Below, piece by piece: positions 33,926-39,268 of a DNA stretch of 39,268 nt (the stretch's first letter is position 1; every line of letters starts with the position of its first letter). The notes below the pieces were generated by a model. It ran no database searches and had not been told where the DNA came from. It worked only from the letters and a program-made list of their open reading frames with translations. The position numbers and the translations under genes are program-made. This DNA is from Lachnospiraceae bacterium (lineage in GTDB: Bacteria; Bacillota; Clostridia; Lachnospirales; Lachnospiraceae): positions 1 to 39,268 of the forward strand of contig JAAWAC010000032.1 in the NCBI GenBank assembly GCA_022791975.1. The letters run 5' to 3'.

Positions 33926-34534
33926 ATGAAGATTTGGAAGCATTTTTTGACAATAACAGAGCACAAAATTCTGGTGATGAAGCATTGTTTTCGGATTGGG
34001 CTGTATTGGCAGGGGCTTTTTCATGATCTGTCCAAGTATATGCCCTCAGAATTCCTCCCAGGCTGCCGGTACTATCAGGGCTACCGCAGTCCCAACAATG
34101 CGGAGCGTGAGGACAGAGGCTATTCTTCCGCCTGGCTCCATCACAAGGGACGCAATAAACATCACTATGAATACTGGATCGATTATTCTCTGGATCCGGG
34201 AAAGGGAATGGTTGGGATGAAGATGCCGAACAGGTATGTGGCTGAGATGATCATGGATCGAATTGCGGCCTCAAAGATTTATAAAAAGGGACGCTATAAC
34301 CAGCATCAGCCGCTGCGCTATTATGAAAAGGGGAAGGATGGATACATGATACATCCAAAGACCCGGGCCCTTTTGGAATATCTTTTGCATATGCTGGACA
34401 AAAAGGGAGAGGATTATACCTTTGCCTATATCCGCCGATATATTGTAGGAAAAAAGGAGTATCCCCCCATTCCCAAACGGTATAGGGCCGTGGAGGGAAA
34501 CGGGACTGGAAAAGAGATGAGGAGTAAGAAATGA
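33926..34534 (+). CDS. DUF5662 family protein
   Basis: This 202-residue protein has motifs seen in DUF5662 as I recall them: ITEHKILVMKHCF, HDLSKYMPSEF, SAWLHHKGRNKHHYEYW and DRIAASKIY. The His/Asp clusters suggest metal binding, as in HD-type hydrolases, but no activity is established. The ATG is one base after the previous stop, so translation is probably coupled. Its own stop overlaps the lrgA start (ATGA). Confidence 0.82.
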   Translation: MKIWKHFLTITEHKILVMKHCFRIGLYWQGLFHDLSKYMPSEFLPGCRYYQGYRSPNNAEREDRGYSSAWLHHKGRNKHHYEYWIDYSLDPGKGMVGMKMPNRYVAEMIMDRIAASKIYKKGRYNQHQPLRYYEKGKDGYMIHPKTRALLEYLLHMLDKKGEDYTFAYIRRYIVGKKEYPPIPKRYRAVEGNGTGKEMRSKK

Positions 34535-34902
34535 AGTACGCAAAACAGCTGACAATTATTGCTGGTGTATCATTTTTAGGTGAATTTTTAAGCATTGTGA
34601 TACCGGTGCCGGTGCCGGGAAGCGTCTATGGGATGCTTCTTTTGTTTTTGTGTCTGTGCTTGAGAATTATTAAGCTAGAGCAGGTGGAGGAAACAGCAGA
34701 CTTTCTCCTTTTGGTGATGCCCTTTTTCTTTGTGGCGCCAGGAATCAGCATTATGGAAACATTTCCCCTGGTAAAGGACAGTATTGTGGCCTTGGCGCTG
34801 ATCTCCTTTGTGACCACACTTTTGACGATGGTGGTTACAGGACATGTGACCCAGCTACTTATAAGGATGCGCCGGAAAAGGGAGGGGAAAAAGCATGAAT
34901 GA
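34531..34902 (+). CDS. lrgA: LrgA/CidA-family membrane protein
   Basis: This 123-residue membrane protein has about four helices and the LrgA/CidA signature IPVPVPGSVYGMLLLF. These holin-like proteins act with LrgB-type partners in murein hydrolase control; in B. subtilis and others the pair is linked to pyruvate transport. The start overlaps the preceding gene (ATGA), and the stop overlaps the lrgB start. Confidence 0.93.
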   Translation: MKYAKQLTIIAGVSFLGEFLSIVIPVPVPGSVYGMLLLFLCLCLRIIKLEQVEETADFLLLVMPFFFVAPGISIMETFPLVKDSIVALALISFVTTLLTMVVTGHVTQLLIRMRRKREGKKHE

Positions 34903-35587
34903 TTTGCTCCAGGATTCTGTCTATTTTGGCTTTGCCATCACGCTGTTTGCTTACTGGATAGGCATGGTACTGGCAAAGAAAATAAACTTTCCTCTTTTGA
35001 ATCCCATGGTAATAGCTATTATCTTGGTGGTTATCTTTTTGCTTCTGTTTGACATTGAGGTGGAGACCTACAATAAGGGAGCAGATTTTTTGCAGCATTT
35101 CCTCACACCGGCTACGGTCTGCCTGGCTGTGCCCCTGTACCGGAAGCTTCAGGTACTAAAGGACAACCTTCTGGCTATTCTGGCAGGGGTGTTTTCCGGC
35201 TGTGTGGCCAGCGGAGTAGGGATTTTAGCGCTGTGTAAGCTTACGGGCCTTGACCAGGTGCTGTATCGTTCTCTCTTGCCAAAGTCCATTACCACGGCTA
35301 TGGCCCTGGGAGTGGCGGAGAAGCTTCAGGCCATGCCATCCATAACCATTATCGGAATTATGGTGGCCGGGCTGACAGGGGCTATTATGGCACCTATTAT
35401 GTTCCGGATTTTTCGGATTGTGGAGCCAGTGGCCCAGGGACTTTCTATAGGTACCTGTTCCCATGCGCTGGGAACCACCAAGGCGGTGGAAATAGGGGAG
35501 GTGCAGGGCGCTATGAGTGGACTGGCCATTGTGGTGGCTGGCGTGGTTACCGTGGTCCTGGCACCTATTATGGCACAAATGTGGTAG
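34895..35587 (+). CDS. lrgB: LrgB-family membrane protein
   Basis: This 230-residue protein with many membrane helices has the LrgB pattern: FLTPATVCLAVPLYRKL, SLLPKSITTAMALGVAEKL and GTCSHALGTTKAVEIGEVQG. It works with LrgA. ATG at 34895 has GGAGGGG upstream. The gene ends before a short A/T-rich possible terminator and the dgt gene. Confidence 0.95.
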   Translation: MNDLLQDSVYFGFAITLFAYWIGMVLAKKINFPLLNPMVIAIILVVIFLLLFDIEVETYNKGADFLQHFLTPATVCLAVPLYRKLQVLKDNLLAILAGVFSGCVASGVGILALCKLTGLDQVLYRSLLPKSITTAMALGVAEKLQAMPSITIIGIMVAGLTGAIMAPIMFRIFRIVEPVAQGLSIGTCSHALGTTKAVEIGEVQGAMSGLAIVVAGVVTVVLAPIMAQMW

Positions 35588-35594
35588 AAGATTG

Positions 35595-35625
35595 AAAAAC
35601 CTTTAAAAAAAAGAAGGATTTTTTT
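35595..35625 (+). terminator. Weak AT-rich terminator after lrgB
   Basis: AAAAACCTT (35595-35603) can pair with AAGGATTTTT, with one bulged base, and a T run follows. GC content is low. Confidence 0.4.
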
Positions 35626-35651
35626 GTTGCGCGCGGAATTATATTTATAAG
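35624..35651 (+). promoter_or_regulatory. Possible promoter of dgt
   Basis: TTGTTG at 35624-35629, a 16-base spacer and TATAAG at 35646-35651. Confidence 0.35.
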
Positions 35652-35674
35652 AGGGTATGAAAGGGGGCTTTTCT

Positions 35675-36703
35675 ATGGAAGAGCGGAGGGCAGGATTCAT
35701 CCGACAGGAGATGGAAAGGTGGGAAGAAGCAGCCTTAAGTCCTTTTGCGTCTCTTAGCAGTAAGTCCCGGGGACGGAAAATAGAGGAGCCGGCCTGTGAT
35801 ATCCGACCAGTATATCAGCGAGATCGGGACAGGATTTTACACTGTAAATCTTTTCGCAGGTTGAAGCACAAGACCCAGGTGTTTTTAACTCCCAAGGGAG
35901 ACCATTATCGCACCCGTCTGACGCATACCCTGGAGGTGGCTCAGATTGCCCGAACGGTGGCACGTGCCCTGCGCTTAAATGAGGAGCTCACAGAGGCTAT
36001 CGCCCTGGGGCATGATCTGGGGCATGCGCCTTTTGGACATGCGGGAGAGCGGGCGCTTGATCAGGTGGCGGACTGTGGGTTTGCCCACAATGAGCAAAGC
36101 GTGCGGGTGGTAGAGCTGTTGGAGAAAAAAGGCCAGGGACTGAATCTGACCTGGGAGGTTCGGGATGGGATTCGAAATCATCCCACGGCCGGGCAGCCGC
36201 ATACCCTGGAGGGAAAGATTGTCCGTTTGGCTGACAAGATAGCCTATATCAATCATGACATTGACGACGCCATACGGGGAGGTATCCTGGCAGAGAAGGA
36301 TATTCCCTGGGATTACCGGAGGATTTTGGGTTTTACCACTCGGGAGCGGCTGAATACCCTGATTCACGATGTGATCTATCAAAGCTTTGGGAAACCGGAC
36401 ATTGGGATGTCTGAGCAGGTAGAAAAGGCTATGGGAGATCTGCGCCGTTTTATGTTTGCCAATGTGTATACCAATCCCCGGGCAAAGGGGCAGGAGGAAA
36501 AGGCAGAAAATCTGCTGAAATCATTGTTTACCTGCTATATGGAGCACCCCAGTCTGCTGCCAGAAGAGTATATGCAGCTTATAGAAAAGCAGGGGGAGTC
36601 CCAGGACAGGGTGGTGTGTGATTACATAGCAGGAATGACAGACCAGTATGCCACAGAAAAGTTTCAGGAGCTTTATGTGCCAGATGTGTGGAGCGTGCGG
36701 TAG
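35675..36703 (+). CDS. dgt: Deoxyguanosinetriphosphate triphosphohydrolase-like protein
   Basis: This 342-residue HD-domain protein carries YRTRLTHTLEVAQIAR, then GHDLGHAPFGHAGE, with DKIAYINHDIDDA later supplying the last metal Asp. The family splits dNTPs to nucleoside and triphosphate. The start ATG at 35675 has AAAGGGGG seven bases upstream; ATG at 35657 would place that site inside the gene. The order dgt-dnaG-rpoD is common in Clostridia. Confidence 0.93.
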   Translation: MEERRAGFIRQEMERWEEAALSPFASLSSKSRGRKIEEPACDIRPVYQRDRDRILHCKSFRRLKHKTQVFLTPKGDHYRTRLTHTLEVAQIARTVARALRLNEELTEAIALGHDLGHAPFGHAGERALDQVADCGFAHNEQSVRVVELLEKKGQGLNLTWEVRDGIRNHPTAGQPHTLEGKIVRLADKIAYINHDIDDAIRGGILAEKDIPWDYRRILGFTTRERLNTLIHDVIYQSFGKPDIGMSEQVEKAMGDLRRFMFANVYTNPRAKGQEEKAENLLKSLFTCYMEHPSLLPEEYMQLIEKQGESQDRVVCDYIAGMTDQYATEKFQELYVPDVWSVR

Positions 36704-36761
36704 GGGTCTGTTGTCGGTTTGTCCGGCCAGGCGGCTGAAATGAGGAGGTACTTGAGAGAGG

Positions 36762-38528
36762 ATGTACTATCCGGAGGAATTGGTGGAGGAGATCCGCAGT
36801 CGCAATGATATCGTGGATGTGATTTCCAATTATGTGAAGCTGACCCGCAAGGGGAGCAGCTATTTTGGGCTTTGTCCCTTTCACAATGAAAAATCTCCTT
36901 CCTTTTCTGTTTCCCCGGACAAGCAAATGTATTATTGCTTTGGATGTGGGGCGGGAGGAAATATTTTTACGTTTTTAATGGAGTATGAAAATCATACCTT
37001 TCCTGAGGCATTAAAGATGCTGGGAGAGCGCTGTGGAGTGGAGCTGCCCCAGGAGGAGTATTCGGCGGAGGCCAGAAGGCAGGCGGATTTTAAGACGCTG
37101 CTTTTGCAAATCCATAAGGAGGCAGCCACCTTTTATTTTTATCAGCTGAAGCAAGAGGGAGGCCGACAGGCTTACGGATATCTGCGGGATCGGGGCCTAT
37201 CGGATGAGACTATCCGAAAATTTGGCTTGGGCTACTCCAGCAAATATAATAACAGTCTCTATCAGTTCTTAAAGAAAAAGGGGTATTCTGATGAGGTGCT
37301 TAAGGAGACGGGGCTGATTCAGATGGATGAGCGCAGCGGCGCTTATGACAAGTTTTGGAACCGGGTGATGTTTCCTATTATGGATGGGAATCATCGGGTC
37401 ATTGGTTTTGGAGGTCGGGTGATGGGGGATGCCAAGCCCAAATATCTCAATTCTCCAGAGACCAAGATTTTTGACAAGAGCCGAAATTTGTATGGATTGC
37501 ATTTGGCCCGGAGCTCCCGGAAACCCAATATGATTATCTGTGAGGGCTATATGGATGTGATTGCCTTACACCAAGCGGGGTTTTCCCAGGCGGTGGCTTC
37601 CCTTGGTACGGCTTTGACAGCACAGCAGGCTCTGCTACTCAAGCGCTATACCCAGGAGGTCCTGATTACCTATGACAGCGATGAGGCGGGAACCCGAGCA
37701 GCACTGCGGGCGATCCCCATATTAAAGGATGCAGGCCTTCACACCCGGGTGATCCAGATGGAGCCCTACAAGGACCCGGATGAGTTTATAAAGAATCTGG
37801 GCGCGGAGGCCTTTCAGGAGCGGATTGACAAGGCACAGAGCAGCTTTTTATTTGAGGTGGAAGTGCTACAGCGCTCCTATAATCTTAAGGACCCTGCTCG
37901 AAAAACGGAATTTTTTGAGGAGACAGCCCAGAAGCTTCTGGTTTTTACGGAGGAGCTGGAGCGAAATAATTATATTGAAGCCATTGCGGAGAAATATGGG
38001 ATTGGCTATCAGACCTTAAAGGGGCTGGTAGAACGGCGGGGAGCTGCCTTAGGAGGAGTTCTGCCAGTTCAAAGGCCCAGACAGTCCCAGGGAGGAAGAA
38101 AAGAGCGGGTGGATGCTCTGGAGAGTGCGCAGCGCCTGGTTCTCACCTGGATGATCTCTGACGAACGGTTGTCTACGGCTATTCGGCGTTATCTGGGGCC
38201 GGAGGATTTTACGGAAGGCATCTGCCGCCAGGTGGCCAGGCAGCTCTATGAGCAGCAGGAGCAGGGAGCTCTCAATCCGGCGGCCATTATCAGCCGGTTC
38301 TCCGATATGGAGGAACAAAGGCAGGTGGCGGCTATGTTTAATACCACGCTGAAAAAGGCAGAAACACAGGAAGAAACGGAAAAAGCCTTACAGGAAGCCA
38401 TAAGAAGAATCAAACAGAATAGCCTAGCTATGGCCACAGAGCAGCTGGAGCCCATGGATATGGCAGGGCTCCAGCATTTGGTGGACAGGAGGCGGGAATT
38501 GGAACGATTGCATATTTCTTTGGATTAA
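36762..38528 (+). CDS. dnaG: DNA primase
   Basis: This 588-residue protein has the full primase layout: zinc finger with C38, H41, C59 and C62 (CPFHNEKSPSF, then YYCFGCG), an RNA-polymerase core, a TOPRIM domain (ICEGYMDVIAL, then DSDEAG), and a helical C-terminal part that should bind DnaB. It makes RNA primers for replication. GAGGAGG lies upstream of the ATG. It is followed by rpoD after a short gap, forming the classic macromolecular synthesis pair. Confidence 0.97.
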   Translation: MYYPEELVEEIRSRNDIVDVISNYVKLTRKGSSYFGLCPFHNEKSPSFSVSPDKQMYYCFGCGAGGNIFTFLMEYENHTFPEALKMLGERCGVELPQEEYSAEARRQADFKTLLLQIHKEAATFYFYQLKQEGGRQAYGYLRDRGLSDETIRKFGLGYSSKYNNSLYQFLKKKGYSDEVLKETGLIQMDERSGAYDKFWNRVMFPIMDGNHRVIGFGGRVMGDAKPKYLNSPETKIFDKSRNLYGLHLARSSRKPNMIICEGYMDVIALHQAGFSQAVASLGTALTAQQALLLKRYTQEVLITYDSDEAGTRAALRAIPILKDAGLHTRVIQMEPYKDPDEFIKNLGAEAFQERIDKAQSSFLFEVEVLQRSYNLKDPARKTEFFEETAQKLLVFTEELERNNYIEAIAEKYGIGYQTLKGLVERRGAALGGVLPVQRPRQSQGGRKERVDALESAQRLVLTWMISDERLSTAIRRYLGPEDFTEGICRQVARQLYEQQEQGALNPAAIISRFSDMEEQRQVAAMFNTTLKKAETQEETEKALQEAIRRIKQNSLAMATEQLEPMDMAGLQHLVDRRRELERLHISLD

Positions 38529-38566
38529 GGATAAAATACTAACAAGTTATGGAAGGATGGAACAAG

Positions 38567-39268
38567 ATGGAAGAAAATATGGGGAAATTTGAGGAGAAAT
38601 TAAAAGAACTGCTGGTTCTGGCCAAAAAGAAAAAAAATATTCTGGAGTACCAGGAAATCAGCGATTTCTTCTCGGATATGGAGCTGGATTCCGAGCATTT
38701 TGAGAAAATCCTGGATTTTCTGGAAACCAGCAACATTGACGTGCTGCGCATCACGGAGGATGACCCGGATGATGAGATCATCCTGTCCGACGAGGATGAC
38801 GTGGACGTGGAGCAGATCGATCTTTCCGTACCGGACGGTGTTAGTATTGAGGACCCGGTCCGCATGTATTTGAAGGAGATAGGGAAGGTGCCTCTTTTGA
38901 GCGCGGAGGAGGAGATTGAGCTGGCCAAGAGGCTGGAGCTGGGAGATGAGGAGGCCAAAAAGAGGTTGGCGGAGGCAAATCTTCGTCTGGTAGTCAGCAT
39001 TGCCAAGCGCTACGTGGGCCGGGGGATGTTATTTCTGGATCTGATCCAGGAGGGAAACCTGGGGCTTATCAAGGCGGTGGAGAAGTTTGACTATCGCAAG
39101 GGTTTTAAATTCAGCACTTACGCTACCTGGTGGATTCGTCAGGCCATTACCAGGGCCATTGCGGACCAGGCCAGGACCATCCGGATTCCCGTGCATATGG
39201 TGGAGACCATCAACAAGCTTATCCGGGTATCCCGGCAACTGCTCCAGGAGTTGGGGAGAGAGCCTACC
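38567..39268 (+). CDS. rpoD: Primary sigma factor RpoD, 5' part
   Basis: Reading is open to the window end (234 codons). The N-terminus is short and acidic. Conserved regions are clear: [17 protein letters not shown] (region 1.2), [16 protein letters not shown] and [20 protein letters not shown] (region 2), [16 protein letters not shown] (2.3-2.4), and [14 protein letters not shown] leading into region 3. The product directs polymerase to housekeeping promoters. ATG 38567 follows GGAAGGA; ATG 38549 is an alternative. The rest of the gene lies to the right. Confidence 0.96.
   Translation, partial: MEENMGKFEEKLKELLVLAKKKKNILEYQEISDFFSDMELDSEHFEKILDFLETSNIDVLRITEDDPDDEIILSDEDDVDVEQIDLSVPDGVSIEDPVRMYLKEIGKVPLLSAEEEIELAKRLELGDEEAKKRLAEANLRLVVSIAKRYVGRGMLFLDLIQEGNLGLIKAVEKFDYRKGFKFSTYATWWIRQAITRAIADQARTIRIPVHMVETINKLIRVSRQLLQELGREPT

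Noticed and set aside
34531..35587. LrgAB as a phage holin pair
   Set aside because: The LrgA and LrgB signatures are clear and the genes sit in a chromosomal operon with no endolysin.

Overview
The window looks like a chromosomal segment of an anaerobic Clostridia bacterium, most likely Lachnospiraceae. The evidence is the strong AGGAGG ribosome sites, dense same-strand operons, and families typical of that group: DUF5688, DUF4349, DUF5662, split transketolase, LrgAB, and a dgt-dnaG-rpoD block. No integrase, transposase, phage gene or CRISPR array was seen. The species cannot be named from the sequence.

Layout. (1) 1-8349: an accessory cluster of eight same-strand genes, almost all of unknown function. 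It has two different calcineurin-like phosphoesterases, a KAP-type P-loop NTPase with an eroded Walker A, and five orphan proteins. It is introduced by a roughly 126-bp tandem duplication of promoter, ribosome site and start codon. (2) 8350-13930: conserved single genes: efp, a DUF5688 protein, tRNA-Arg(CCG), a membrane-anchored SH3 protein, a small helical protein, and gdhA behind a strong leader hairpin-terminator. (3) 13986-25132: a catabolic cluster. An old-yellow-enzyme/Fe-S oxidoreductase runs leftward. Running rightward are an aryl-alcohol-type Zn dehydrogenase, a URO-D-fold protein, then (after a leftward AraC regulator) a GPH-type transporter, a second Zn dehydrogenase, two transketolase halves and a KduD-like SDR. 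The two rightward units share nearly the same promoter and upstream dyad, so they are probably co-regulated by the AraC protein. (4) 25343-31855: azlCD, then two ECF sigma modules, one with a membrane beta-propeller protein and one with a putative anti-sigma protein and a DUF4349 lipoprotein. (5) 31972-35587: a GH13/GlgX-like protein whose catalytic Asp residues appear replaced, a DUF5662 protein, and lrgAB. (6) 35675 to the end: dgt, dnaG and the start of rpoD.

How the genes work together. The catabolic cluster has import, oxidation or reduction, and ketol transfer or cleavage, but no kinase, isomerase or aldolase. Its substrate is therefore open: it could be a sugar or sugar acid, or an unphosphorylated ketol such as a steroid side chain. 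The first cluster is tightly coupled (ATGA/GTGA overlaps between the first three genes) and is the best candidate here for an undescribed multi-gene system.

All calls come from reading the sequence and from recalled family motifs; no database search was run.
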